This document shows, in pieces, positions 12,406 through 22,766 of a stretch of 64,000 nt of DNA (within the stretch, counting starts at the first letter, position 1; each line of letters begins with the position of its first letter). Source of the DNA: Sacculina carcini (Eukaryota > Arthropoda > Thecostraca > Sacculinidae); assembly GCA_916048095.2 (NCBI GenBank), contig OU696595.1:762795-826794 (forward strand), in the 5' to 3' direction. The notes below the pieces were generated by a model. That model saw nothing but the letters and a program-made list of their open reading frames with translations, was not told the DNA's origin and ran no database searches. The translations under genes and the position numbers were made by a program.

Positions 12406-14034
12406 TTAGAGCACGTAATCACCATCGCGTATCCAGGCAGGTGGACGACGTTGTCTGGTAGGTCGTGATACACGACTCTCAGGTGGTGATGAACCGCTCG
12501 GTGGCGACTCCGACGTAGCTGGAAGGTATGGCACGGCTAGGTTCGGCGTATCAGACTCTTTGGTAGTCGGCGATTTTGGGATAGCCCGCTCATTTCGTGG
12601 GCCATGAAGTTCGGCTGGTTTGATAGGTGAAAGCGGCTTCGTGATGAGAGGTGGCTGCTGCGGCGATGCGATGAATGGTGGCAGGTACGGTAATTGTGTC
12701 AACTGTGCACGCTGAATAAAGGGAATATATTTCCTCAAGAAGCGCCGATTTCGAAGGGTGACACGTCCAGAGCCATCAACGCGAATTACATACTGATCGA
12801 ACTGTCGAACCTCTACAACGATACCGGTATTGTTCCATTTGTTTGGATGGGGACCAGTCTGGTTCTGGATTCGAACACAATCACCGATTACCAGTGGCGG
12901 GAGGTGCCGAGTGTGTTCAGAAAGACGGTCAGCGGTCACCATGTGTCTATTTCTCAATCCTTCCTCTCTAGCTACAAGAGTCGATCGCCACGTTGGGTGG
13001 GGTTCATACTTCCCTGGATGGATAGGTATGAAATCTCGGATCGGCCGACCAAAGATGCACATCGCAGGTGAAAGACGGGTAGCTGGGTCGGGTGTGTTCC
13101 GGTATTGTAGCATTGCACGCTGGAAACGATCAGTGTCTAGACGCCCGTGATTGTCCGTGTTCTCGGTGAGTAGACGTTTGACTGTCTTCACACCAACTTC
13201 CGCACGACAGTTGCTATGGGGGTTCCCTACGGATGAAATACGATGGGATACTCCCAAGCTGCTGAGAAACATATTTGTGAGACCGGAGGTGAACTCGGGG
13301 CCACCGTCAGATGTCAATTCGTCGCTTATACCATACGTGACAAAGGTGCGTCGTAGTGCTGATACCAGTCCCTCAGCTCCATCGCGAGCTCTTTCGACAA
13401 TCGGCCAATTACTGTAACGATCCACTATAACTAAATAATTTTGTCCGCGATAAGTGAAAAAATCACTCACGATTTGTTGGAAGGGGTAGCAGGGTTGAGG
13501 AGGTGGTGTAGGCGGTGCTGACGGTTGAGACGGTGACATGCGATTACATGCACTACATCGATTACGTGTCTGAGCGATCTCGGACGTCATTCCTGGCCAG
13601 AAAACGGATGATTCGGCACGTGAACACATCTGTGTGATGCCTTGATGAGCTGAATGTAGAGACTCTAGTATACGTCCTCGTAGATGCTGTGGGATGATTA
13701 CTCGGTCATTGTACAATAGAACACCGTCAAAGCTAGTCAAGTTGTGCCTGAATCGATAAAAAGATCGATTTTTTTGTGGCATATGATCACTAGATGAGGG
13801 GAAACCGTTGTCGATGTAGCTGAGTAGCTTAATCATGTCAGCATCGCTAGCTGTGGCCAAGCGAACCTCTTCCCAAGTCACAGATTGGAGCATCTCGTTT
13901 GATGACGCAATGTCATCGGGTAGGTGTAGCGGCTCTGGTTCATTCACTGGGTGGCGTGAAATGGCGTCGGCCGCTTTTTGACAAGAACCGGGGATGTGAA
14001 TGATTTTGAATTTGTAACGGAGAGTTTTTTTCTT
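12406..14034 (-). CDS. pol: Integrase with distal RNase H end, copy 1
   Basis: This frame holds the end of RNase H and the integrase. It is open from just after a stop at 14,035-14,037. It begins with the end of RNase H (motif AADAISRHP, supplying the last catalytic Asp), then continues into the integrase from about 13,947. Counting residues from that GTG, the zinc-binding part has His98, His101, Cys131 and Cys134. The catalytic core has Asp162, Asp214 and Glu250, giving the D,D-35-E spacing expected of retroviral-type integrases. A beta-rich C-terminal domain lies at about 353-407, followed by a proline-rich tail ending in RDGDYVL. The protein would insert element cDNA into host DNA. It overlaps the upstream frame by about 95 bases in a different phase and has no obvious start codon of its own near the overlap. 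It therefore needs frame slippage, or represents a broken pol. Confidence 0.9.
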   Translation of the reverse strand, partial: KKKTLRYKFKIIHIPGSCQKAADAISRHPVNEPEPLHLPDDIASSNEMLQSVTWEEVRLATASDADMIKLLSYIDNGFPSSSDHMPQKNRSFYRFRHNLTSFDGVLLYNDRVIIPQHLRGRILESLHSAHQGITQMCSRAESSVFWPGMTSEIAQTRNRCSACNRMSPSQPSAPPTPPPQPCYPFQQIVSDFFTYRGQNYLVIVDRYSNWPIVERARDGAEGLVSALRRTFVTYGISDELTSDGGPEFTSGLTNMFLSSLGVSHRISSVGNPHSNCRAEVGVKTVKRLLTENTDNHGRLDTDRFQRAMLQYRNTPDPATRLSPAMCIFGRPIRDFIPIHPGKYEPHPTWRSTLVAREEGLRNRHMVTADRLSEHTRHLPPLVIGDCVRIQNQTGPHPNKWNNTGIVVEVRQFDQYVIRVDGSGRVTLRNRRFLRKYIPFIQRAQLTQLPYLPPFIASPQQPPLITKPLSPIKPAELHGPRNERAIPKSPTTKESDTPNLAVPYLPATSESPPSGSSPPESRVSRPTRQRRPPAWIRDGDYVL

Positions 14035-17005
14035 TTAAGTTTCGGAGGCGAGGATTGTGAATATCGCCCAGGTAGCGGTCAGTGAACAATTTCAGCAGGG
14101 GCTTGTGGTCAATGGCAATGATTGAATTTGGGCATCCAAGAACAAAATGTTTCGATTTGTCAAGAGCATCGGCCACAGCCAATGCCTCACCTTCGATGGG
14201 TGCATAGCGAGATTCGGCTGATGACGTGAATCTGCTGCCGACTAGTGTGACAGTCCATCCGGTTTTGCAACAAAATGGTGCTGAAGACGCACACCTGCAT
14301 TGGTTTTGCAATAACCAAAATCCAAGACCACTTTTGGACCAATCCGTTACAAGACAGGTGGGTTTTTCAGGGTCGAAAATTTCAACGCCTCTACTGATGC
14401 TGCTCAGGATGGCTATTTTGGATTGGTTGAATACCTTATCCAAGTTTTCGTCCCAATAAAACTTGGTGTTCGGCTTGAGGAGGTTCCTGAAAGGGAGCAT
14501 TTGTTGAGATGACGCGAAGCAAAAGGAGACTTGATTGATCAGCCCAAACCAACTGCGGATATCGGTGATATTTTTGGGTGTTGGAAACAGCCCGATAGCG
14601 TCGGTGTAGTTGGCGCTAGGAGTAACTGTGGTGGGCGAGATAGTAAAGCCTGCAAAATCAACTGTTTTCTCGGCGAACCGGAATTTCGACGGGTTGAGGA
14701 CGATACCGTGATGTCCACATCTGTCAATCCAATCAACAGCAAGATGGAAGGCTTCGTCAATAGAGTAAGACCATAGAAGTGAGTCGTCGACACATTTTGT
14801 GAACCGTGGGACGTTAGACACAATCTCATCGAACCGTTTACTGTAGCCATCGCCGGAAGAGACGTAGCCCTGGGGGGCCACACAATAGCGGTACCTACCC
14901 CACGGCGTTATGAAGGTGGTAAGATGGCGGTCATCTTCGTGTAACGGAATGCTGTGGTAACCATTCCACGCATCAAACACCGTCTTATATGTGTGAGGGG
15001 GGACCGACCTGGCTTGGTGGAAAGGCGACTGTGTATGATGAGTCTCTCGAGTGGCGTGCTTGTTGAGATTCTGAAAATCGACAGTTCGTCTGGGTTCACC
15101 CGATTTTTTAGGACAAACTACCATGCGATGACACCACGTTACTGGGGTTCCAGCCGGCACTGGTTCTATGACACCAATGCGGACATCTCTATCCAGCCCT
15201 GCCTTCACAGGCGCCTGCCAATATACCGGTATCGGTATAGGCTTGTGATACGCGGTGGGGGTGGCTGAGGGATCCACCATTAACCGCATCGGAGGCCCAG
15301 ACATAGATGGTAGTAGCTGGTGTTCGCATGTATTGAATGTACTGGCCTTGTAATGTTCGCGCAACCAGTTTTCGAGGGACTCCCGTTTGTCTTTAGTACC
15401 TGAGGATGGTACATTCATTGGCCTGGGTGGTGGTTTCTCCCGGCGAGGACACTCACAAGATTGATCGGTTTTGATGTCAGCGTGGATGTCTGTAGTTGCG
15501 GAAGACTCACCGATGGTCGGGAAGGAAGGAGAAACCAGGCCAAGAGTCATACATGCTTGCCGAGACAAAAACAGTTTATCAGTCGAGTCGGTGAAATAAA
15601 CTAATTGTCGTGTTTCGACGAACTTGTTTGATGACTTTCCAGAGGTGCGAAGTGCTAGCGCTCCCAGTATAGGTATGCTCTTATTGTTGGCAGCGACCAT
15701 TTTCATGTTCACGCGATTGAGCTGAGATGTCGTGAGCCCCAGCTTCCGCAGTAGCTTTGTGCTAGCCAGGCATGATTGGCATCCGGTATCCGCTGTTCCT
15801 TGATATTGGATAGTCGGTGTTGGTCGACTCATGGTTGGTGTCATTCCCAGTGTTCTTGAGTCTTCGGGGCAAGCCCGTACCGATACGGTCACTGTTGGTT
15901 GGGGATCGGAGGATCTTCTTTGCCATAGTCGATTATTTTCATCATATATATGATGATCAAGGATGCAGTTAATGCTCGGAATCACTGGATCGTCTATGAT
16001 TGAACATAGGGCAGCGAATGTGTTATCAGAGCAATGCACATGTGAATGCGGCGCCTGATGGTTCGAGCTCTTACTCCGGCATACTTTTTCGAAGTGGTGT
16101 AGTTTCCCACATTTTTTGCACGTGTGATTGTATGCCGGGCAATGGGCGGCTCGAGCTTGGCGACTTCCTCCGTGTCCTTGGGTACCGCAATGACTGCATG
16201 TGATGTTCTGTCCTGTATGTGGTGTCTTTGTTGCAAGAAACTGCTGCTGACGGCGGTAGCTGCTGGTCGATGACGTTGATGTGACATTGCCGTGTATCTG
16301 ACGGGCCGATCTTATCCCGCTCTCTTTCGCCTCAGCGCGCTGTAAGGTTTCTTCCAATGACAGTCGCTGATTGGATAGGCTGAGTATGTCGAGACGGATG
16401 TCTTCATCAGCCAACCCACGAATCAAACAGTCTCGTATCATGTCCGGACTGTAGTTGACAGTTTGTTCGCATGAGCATTGTACTGTGAAGTAGCAGATAC
16501 TGGCCTGACCACGTAGACGAGCAGCGAACGCACGGACCGGTTCTTCGTGATCTTGCTGCATTTGTTGAAGGTGGAGGCGAGCTACCATGGTATTCTCCTG
16601 GCGAACTGCTAGTGACTTGATGTTCTCCAGCACGACACGTTCAGTTTCGTCTGACAGACCTCCAAAATAACGGGATATATCACGTCTCAAGTCCTCCTCA
16701 CAGCACTCCAAAAGCTGGAATACAACATCGCGTCCTTCAAGTCGAGTGGCCAGTTTATAGTCTTTCCATCGCTGAATGAAGTAGATCCATTCTTCCGCTG
16801 TTCCGCCATGTGCAATAACAGGACGTTTCACCTTCTCAGCTTGTTGTGACACGGATGTCGTGGGCAAGGACTGAGGAGGGTGAGCAGAACGTTCGTGCAT
16901 CTCCAGTAGACGGAGCAATATTGACTCAGGTGTGGTCACTGGCCATGATTGACTGCAGCCTTCTACTGGACAGTTTATGGCTTCGACGGACTGTGATGTT
17001 GACAT
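13940..17005 (-). CDS. gag-pol: Gag-protease-reverse transcriptase-RNase H, copy 1
   Basis: The frame is 1,021 codons with ATG at 17,003-17,005. Residues 12-42 form a C2H2-like finger (C12, C17, H37, H42). A capsid-like helical region follows (about 55-240), then Cys/His knuckles (about 270-310, the second a clean CX2CX4HX4C). The protease has its catalytic DTG at 406-408, here DTGCQS. The reverse transcriptase spans about 590-800, with Asp678 and the CVDD box at 738-741. RNase H begins near 880 with Asp888, Glu938/Glu940 and Asp966. The wording of the RT ([21 protein letters not shown]) matches a widespread invertebrate Ty3/gypsy lineage. After KEK (991-993) the frame runs into unrelated residues and stops. 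The adjacent frame continues the family-typical [13 protein letters not shown], so an extra A in the A7 run at 14,025-14,031 is likely. Gag packages RNA and the enzymes copy it into DNA. Confidence 0.93.
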   Translation of the reverse strand: MSTSQSVEAINCPVEGCSQSWPVTTPESILLRLLEMHERSAHPPQSLPTTSVSQQAEKVKRPVIAHGGTAEEWIYFIQRWKDYKLATRLEGRDVVFQLLECCEEDLRRDISRYFGGLSDETERVVLENIKSLAVRQENTMVARLHLQQMQQDHEEPVRAFAARLRGQASICYFTVQCSCEQTVNYSPDMIRDCLIRGLADEDIRLDILSLSNQRLSLEETLQRAEAKESGIRSARQIHGNVTSTSSTSSYRRQQQFLATKTPHTGQNITCSHCGTQGHGGSRQARAAHCPAYNHTCKKCGKLHHFEKVCRSKSSNHQAPHSHVHCSDNTFAALCSIIDDPVIPSINCILDHHIYDENNRLWQRRSSDPQPTVTVSVRACPEDSRTLGMTPTMSRPTPTIQYQGTADTGCQSCLASTKLLRKLGLTTSQLNRVNMKMVAANNKSIPILGALALRTSGKSSNKFVETRQLVYFTDSTDKLFLSRQACMTLGLVSPSFPTIGESSATTDIHADIKTDQSCECPRREKPPPRPMNVPSSGTKDKRESLENWLREHYKASTFNTCEHQLLPSMSGPPMRLMVDPSATPTAYHKPIPIPVYWQAPVKAGLDRDVRIGVIEPVPAGTPVTWCHRMVVCPKKSGEPRRTVDFQNLNKHATRETHHTQSPFHQARSVPPHTYKTVFDAWNGYHSIPLHEDDRHLTTFITPWGRYRYCVAPQGYVSSGDGYSKRFDEIVSNVPRFTKCVDDSLLWSYSIDEAFHLAVDWIDRCGHHGIVLNPSKFRFAEKTVDFAGFTISPTTVTPSANYTDAIGLFPTPKNITDIRSWFGLINQVSFCFASSQQMLPFRNLLKPNTKFYWDENLDKVFNQSKIAILSSISRGVEIFDPEKPTCLVTDWSKSGLGFWLLQNQCRCASSAPFCCKTGWTVTLVGSRFTSSAESRYAPIEGEALAVADALDKSKHFVLGCPNSIIAIDHKPLLKLFTDRYLGDIHNPRLRNLKEKNSPLQIQNHSHPRFLSKSGRRHFTPPSE

Positions 17006-17035
17006 TTCCGATTGAAAGTAGTTATATTCTTATCA
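17006..17035 (-). other. 30-nt leader between 5' LTR and Gag, copy 1
   Basis: This is where a tRNA primer-binding site should lie. In element orientation it starts TGATAAGAATATAAC; no TGG-initiated match to a tRNA 3' end is evident. The same leader is present in the other two copies (25,738-25,767 and 34,472-34,501). Confidence 0.6.
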
Positions 17036-17349
17036 TAAATAAGTATCAACCATTTGCAGATGTATTTGTGAACATCAACAATGATAACAATATCTGAAAA
17101 TATAGACAAACATTGGTAAGTACAAGACGCTTGAAAAGCGATAACTAATTCTTGGATTTGAATGTAAATTGAACAAACCAGTGAAAATGTAATTGATAAT
17201 GCTATAGTGATCCGATGACAATATCAATTACATGCAAATTAAATCCGGTGAAATACATACATAAACAGATCAACTCGCTAGTTGAGCAGAAAACCAAATA
17301 TGCATCAGACGCGTCACGTTCGCCTAATGAGTAAGTTTATACTTCACTA
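17036..17349 (-). repeat. 5' LTR of copy 1
   Basis: The LTR is 314 bp and identical to the 3' LTR except at two positions. A TATAAA sequence lies close to its 5' edge in element orientation. Only 30 bases separate it from the Gag start codon. Confidence 0.9.
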
Positions 17350-17354
17350 GGAAT

Positions 17355-18708
17355 GAATCCATATACAAAACTCACGGGCTTGATTTCAAGATCCAGACTC
17401 ACTAATGTAAATGTGACTTAAATGGTGTATAATTATATCACATTATGCAACAAATGTGAATTTAGCTGCCGTACAGTTTGGTTCCGATACTATATTGGCG
17501 GGTTGAGAGATAAGTATTTGTGGGCCGCGTGTTTGGGACCCCTGGGGTAGATAATCTCAGTCTTCTGATTACAAATTATGATCGCATCAGTATATTTTGT
17601 GATCACAAACTAATAAGTTAAATCACCTCAGACTAGGCTGAGTGCGGTCAAGATTGGATGGTTGGGTTGGTTTGGGTAGGTTTGACTCAGGTTATATTGG
17701 GTTTTAATGATAGCGGAAAATATATAAATTTTAGCAATAAATATTATAGCGGTAAAAGTAAAATGATATTGATAGCAAATGATAGAGAGCAAATGATATT
17801 GGGGAATGATGTTAAGTAATAAATATAGTTTGTAAACATTCTGATGAAAAGATTTCATCATCTTTCATTGTTTGTTTCGTGTTTGTGTTCTGAATTATAC
17901 CACACGACGGGCAGATTTATATTTCAGGCCTGTTGAGGGATAATATTTGTCCAAATAAGAACAAAAATATTCACATTTAGACTTTTCTATTGGTTAAGAT
18001 ATTTATAGGTTACATTTTTTGGTTTTCAATTCGTATTCAATATATTTTATGGATTTGATATGAATTTTATTGTATGAATTGTTCCGCACGACGAGCGGGT
18101 TTAAAAAACGTTTTTTTAGTTCATTTTTTCAAATAGTTCATTTAACAAAAGTTAATTTTTTTTAAAATAAAAATGCTCCGCGGTCAGCAACTATAGACAA
18201 TAGAACGTTCAATTTCCCCTGTATAATTAATCCATACACAAAACCAATGGATTTGACTTCAAATATGAATTTTATTGTATGAATTGTTCCGCACGAGGGG
18301 CGGGTTTAAAAAAAGTCTTTCCATTTTTTAGTTCATTTTTTCAAATGGTTCATTTAAAAAAGGTATTTTTTTTAATAAAAATGCTCCGCGGGCAGCAATT
18401 ATAGACAATAGAACGTTCAATTTACCCTGTAGAATTAATACATACACAAAACCAATGGATTTGACTTCAAGATCCAGAACGGATGGTGTTCGAGTTCTGA
18501 ATTATTCCGCACGTCGGCCGGGTTTAAATATGAGGCGGGCTGAGTGAAAATATTTTGTCAAAATAAAATTAAAAATAATGAAATTTAGACTTTTTAATTG
18601 ATTAAGGTTTTTATGAGTTTGCCTTATTTATTTTTAATTTGCAATATTTTTATGAATTCTTCCGCACAACGGGCGGGTTTTAATGCTAGTATATATATAA
18701 AAGAGATC

Positions 18709-18767
<59 letters not shown>

Positions 18768-20532
18768 TGTGTGTCTGTTCAACCCTCCTTGGTCCATTTT
18801 CTATCAGCTATTATTTGGCCACCACTTGACCTACCTGCTAAAAATTTATACCATCACGTTGGAAATTTCGTTGTCTACACTTTGGATTAAATTTTAAATT
18901 TCAAAAACGAAATAAAAAAAGTTATAGCGGTGAAAAGACAAAATGAACCCTGGAAAATGCGAAAATTTTGGTCAATTTTCTGAAGACTACTCTTCCTAAA
19001 CCAACAATGGTACAACTATACAAATTATACCACTGTGTAGAAAATTTTCTGTTCTACTCAAGGAATTTTAATTTATACCCAAAAATTGAATATAAAGCAT
19101 GTAAAATGGAAAAAATTCAATCTACATTCAAAATTATATTTAAACTCCACGCGTCCGATTTTCTACACTTTTTTCTCTATTTCTCAAAAACTTATTATTA
19201 CACATCTAAATAAATAATACCATCATGCTGTAAATTTTGTTTGCTACAACACAGTATAATTTGTCATTTTCCAAAGTGTATTAAAAAAAAGTTACGGCGG
19301 TGTGAAGTGTAAATGACAAAGTCAAAAAGGCAAAATTAGCACACAAAAATGTGAATATTTTGGTCAATATTCCGCTATCCATTCCTCATAAATCAGCAAT
19401 GGTACAGATATAAAAATTATACTATTGTGTAAATAATTTTGTGTTCTACAAGAAAAGTTATAATTTATGCCCACAAATGTTACAAAAAACCTGTAAAATT
19501 GGCAAAGTTCTCAAATTCGTCCAAAATTACACTTGAACACCGGGTGACTAAAATTAATTCATTTTTCTACCTATTTCTCTGGAAATATTTGTCACACATT
19601 ACAATAAATTATACCATCGTGCTATAAATTTTGTTTTCTACAATACGTATAATTTGTAATTTTCCAAAGTGCATCTGAAGGAAGTTTCGTCGGTGTAAAT
19701 TCAAAAGGACATATTGCCAATTTGACAGCTATTATGCGCACTTGCGATTACACAGGAATATACTATTGTGTAGATAACTTTGTGTTCTACAAGAAAAGTG
19801 ATAATTTATACCCACAGATGATACAAAAACGTGTAAAATTGGCAAAATTCACAAATACATCCAAAATTACACTTGAACACCGGGCGACTAAAAATAATAC
19901 ATTTTTCTACTATTTCTCAGTAAGTATTTGTTACACATACAAATAAATTATACCATCGTGCTAGAAATCTTGTTTTCTACAATACGGTATAATTTGTAAT
20001 TCTCCAAAGTGTATCTGAAGGAAGTTATGGCGGTGTAAAGTTAAAATGTCATGTTGCCAATTTGACAGCTATTATGCGCACTTGCGATTACACATGAATA
20101 TACACTGATTTAATTTCACTGAAGTCCAATCACAATCTACGCACTTGCGATTACACAGGAATATACTAATGTGTAGAAAATTTTGTGTTCTACAAGATAA
20201 GCTATAATTTATACCCACAAATGATACAAAAACGTGTAAAATTGGCAAAGTTCTCAAATACATCCAAAATTACACTTGAACACCGTGCGACTAAAATTAA
20301 TTCATTTTTCTACTATTTCTCAGTAACTATTAGTTAAACATAAAAATAAATTATACCATCGTGCTAGAAATCTTGTTTTCTACAATACGATATAATTTGT
20401 AATTTTCCAAAGTGTATCTGAAGGGAGTTACGGCGGTGTAAAGTCAAAAGGACATATTGCCAATATGACAGCTATTATGCGCACTTGCGATTACACAGGA
20501 ATATACTACTGTGTAGATAATTTGTGTGTAGT
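17355..20532 (+). repeat. Host repeat right of element copy 1
   Basis: No gene is seen. The stretch holds the continuation of the interrupted host repeat, CG tags (near 17,900, 18,090, 18,290, 18,510 and 18,661), a TG tract (18,712-18,766), and satellite-like monomers from about 18,850 to 20,530. The perfect inverted pair GATGAAA...TTTCATC lies at 17,843-17,859. The same sequence recurs at 26,087-29,257 and, up to 35,949, in unit 3. Confidence 0.85.
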
Positions 20533-20553
20533 GTAGACAGACTATTTCTCAGG

Positions 20554-20601
<48 letters not shown>

Positions 20602-20608
20602 GAGATCT

Positions 20609-20641
<33 letters not shown>

Positions 20642-20780
20642 GTGTCCCACCCTCCTTGGTCCATTTTCTATCTGCTACTTCTCGGCCACCATTTGGCGTA
20701 TCTGCTAACAATTTAAACCATCACGTTGGAAATTTTCATTCATTCATTCATTTCAAACATTCAATTTTACCGTGTGGAAT

Positions 20781-21094
20781 TAAATAAGTATCAACCATTT
20801 GCAGATGTATTTGTGAACATCAACAATGATAACAATATCTGAAAATATAGACAAACATTGGTAAGTACAAGACGCTTGAAAAGCGATAACTAATTCTTGG
20901 ATTTGAATGTAAATTGAACAAACCAGTGGAAATGTAATTGATAATGCTATAGTGATCCGATGACAATATCAATTACATGCAAATTAAATCCGGTGAAATA
21001 CATACATAAACAGATCAACTCGCTAGTTGAGCAGAAAACCAAATATGCATCAGACGCGTCACGTTCGCCTAATGAGTAAGTTTATACTTCACTA
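20781..21094 (-). repeat. 3' LTR of copy 2
   Basis: The LTR is 314 bp, with the same ends as in copy 1. It carries GTGGAAATG where its partner has GTGAAAATG. Confidence 0.9.
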
Positions 21095-21137
21095 CGCCCC
21101 CCAAGTCGACAATGTCTGGAGACTGATAAATGTTAAC

Positions 21138-22766
21138 TTAGAGCACGTAATCACCATCGCGTATCCAGGCAGGTGGACGACGTTGTCTGGTAGGTCGTGA
21201 TACACGACTCTCAGGTGGTGATGAACCGCTCGGTGGCGACTCCGACGTAGCTGGAAGGTATGGCACGGCTAGGTTCGGCGTATCAGACTCTTTGGTAGTC
21301 GGCGATTTTGGGATAGCCCGCTCATTTCGTGGGCCATGAAGTTCGGCTGGTTTGATAGGTGAAAGCGGCTTCGTGATGAGAGGTGGCTGCTGCGGCGATG
21401 CGATGAATGGTGGCAGGTACGGTAATTGTGTCAACTGTGCACGCTGAATAAAGGGAATATATTTCCTCAAGAAGCGCCGATTTCGAAGGGTGACACGTCC
21501 AGAGCCATCAACGCGAATTACATACTGATCGAACTGTCGAACCTCTACAACGATACCGGTATTGTTCCATTTGTTTGGATGGGGACCAGTCTGGTTCTGG
21601 ATTCGAACACAATCACCGATTACCAGTGGCGGGAGGTGCCGAGTGTGTTCAGAAAGACGGTCAGCGGTCACCATGTGTCTATTTCTCAATCCTTCCTCTC
21701 TAGCTACAAGAGTCGATCGCCACGTTGGGTGGGGTTCATACTTCCCTGGATGGATAGGTATGAAATCTCGGATCGGCCGACCAAAGATGCACATCGCAGG
21801 TGAAAGACGGGTAGCTGGGTCGGGTGTGTTCCGGTATTGTAGCATTGCACGCTGGAAACGATCAGTGTCTAGACGCCCGTGATTGTCCGTGTTCTCGGTG
21901 AGTAGACGTTTGACTGTCTTCACACCAACTTCCGCACGACAGTTGCTATGGGGGTTCCCTACGGATGAAATACGATGGGATACTCCCAAGCTGCTGAGAA
22001 ACATATTTGTGAGACCGGAGGTGAACTCGGGGCCACCGTCAGATGTCAATTCGTCGCTTATACCATACGTGACAAAGGTGCGTCGTAGTGCTGATACCAG
22101 TCCCTCAGCTCCATCGCGAGCTCTTTCGACAATCGGCCAATTACTGTAACGATCCACTATAACTAAATAATTTTGTCCGCGATAAGTGAAAAAATCACTC
22201 ACGATTTGTTGGAAGGGGTAGCAGGGTTGAGGAGGTGGTGTAGGCGGTGCTGACGGTTGAGACGGTGACATGCGATTACATGCACTACATCGATTACGTG
22301 TCTGAGCGATCTCGGACGTCATTCCTGGCCAGAAAACGGATGATTCGGCACGTGAACACATCTGTGTGATGCCTTGATGAGCTGAATGTAGAGACTCTAG
22401 TATACGTCCTCGTAGATGCTGTGGGATGATTACTCGGTCATTGTACAATAGAACACCGTCAAAGCTAGTCAAGTTGTGCCTGAATCGATAAAAAGATCGA
22501 TTTTTTTGTGGCATATGATCACTAGATGAGGGGAAACCGTTGTCGATGTAGCTGAGTAGCTTAATCATGTCAGCATCGCTAGCTGTGGCCAAGCGAACCT
22601 CTTCCCAAGTCACAGATTGGAGCATCTCGTTTGATGACGCAATGTCATCGGGTAGGTGTAGCGGCTCTGGTTCATTCACTGGGTGGCGTGAAATGGCGTC
22701 GGCCGCTTTTTGACAAGAACCGGGGATGTGAATGATTTTGAATTTGTAACGGAGAGTTTTTTTCTT
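21138..22766 (-). CDS. pol: Integrase with distal RNase H end, copy 2
   Basis: The translated product from the GTG near 22,679 is identical to that of copy 1 over all 513 residues. It includes the His/Cys zinc-binding residues, the D,D-35-E triad (162, 214, 250), the C-terminal beta domain and the proline-rich tail. The frame opens upstream of that point to include the last RNase H motif. The absence of amino-acid change fits very recent duplication; it does not by itself show selection. Confidence 0.9.
   Translation of the reverse strand, partial: KKKTLRYKFKIIHIPGSCQKAADAISRHPVNEPEPLHLPDDIASSNEMLQSVTWEEVRLATASDADMIKLLSYIDNGFPSSSDHMPQKNRSFYRFRHNLTSFDGVLLYNDRVIIPQHLRGRILESLHSAHQGITQMCSRAESSVFWPGMTSEIAQTRNRCSACNRMSPSQPSAPPTPPPQPCYPFQQIVSDFFTYRGQNYLVIVDRYSNWPIVERARDGAEGLVSALRRTFVTYGISDELTSDGGPEFTSGLTNMFLSSLGVSHRISSVGNPHSNCRAEVGVKTVKRLLTENTDNHGRLDTDRFQRAMLQYRNTPDPATRLSPAMCIFGRPIRDFIPIHPGKYEPHPTWRSTLVAREEGLRNRHMVTADRLSEHTRHLPPLVIGDCVRIQNQTGPHPNKWNNTGIVVEVRQFDQYVIRVDGSGRVTLRNRRFLRKYIPFIQRAQLTQLPYLPPFIASPQQPPLITKPLSPIKPAELHGPRNERAIPKSPTTKESDTPNLAVPYLPATSESPPSGSSPPESRVSRPTRQRRPPAWIRDGDYVL

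Larger units (their letters stand above)
12049..17349 (-). mobile_element. Ty3/gypsy-type LTR retrotransposon, copy 1
   Basis: The element is 5,301 bp, reads on the minus strand and has 314-bp LTRs at both ends. The 5-base direct repeat GGAAT flanks it (12,044-12,048 and 17,350-17,354). The joined flanks (accgtgtGGAATgaatccatata) match an uninterrupted version of the host repeat, as near 45-70, so the insertion point is well defined. Gene order is Gag, protease, reverse transcriptase, RNase H, integrase, which is the Ty3/gypsy order. The two LTRs differ at two positions. A run of six G abuts the 3' LTR (12,365-12,370) and fits a polypurine tract. Internal sequence is clearly GC-richer than the surroundings. 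A one-base frame displacement splits pol, so this copy is probably not autonomous unless the shift is programmed. Confidence 0.95.
11777..20532 (-). repeat. ~8.75-kb tandem unit 1 carrying a Ty3-like element
   Basis: The unit begins at GTAGACAGACTATTTCTCAG, followed by a long TA tract (11,801-11,866), a TCTG tract (about 11,878-11,910) and host repeat. The Ty3-like element comes next, then host repeat again (17,355-20,532) with CG tags, a TG tract (18,712-18,766) and satellite-like monomers. The following unit starts at 20,533 with the same sequence. Units 1 and 2 differ mainly in TA and TG lengths and scattered substitutions. Confidence 0.9.

Noticed and set aside
12694..13417. Plus-strand frames opposite the integrase
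   Set aside because: They are shadows of the real minus-strand coding sequence and recur only with it.
13940..14034. Minus-one ribosomal frameshift at A_AAA_AAC
   Set aside because: The heptamer is in the right phase, but a minus-one shift yields a frame without the RNase H end or integrase; the needed shift is plus-one.
17843..17859. CTGATGA near GATGAAAAGATTTCATC as a possible hammerhead
   Set aside because: No GAAAC box, stem II or return strand in order; it is only a short inverted repeat.
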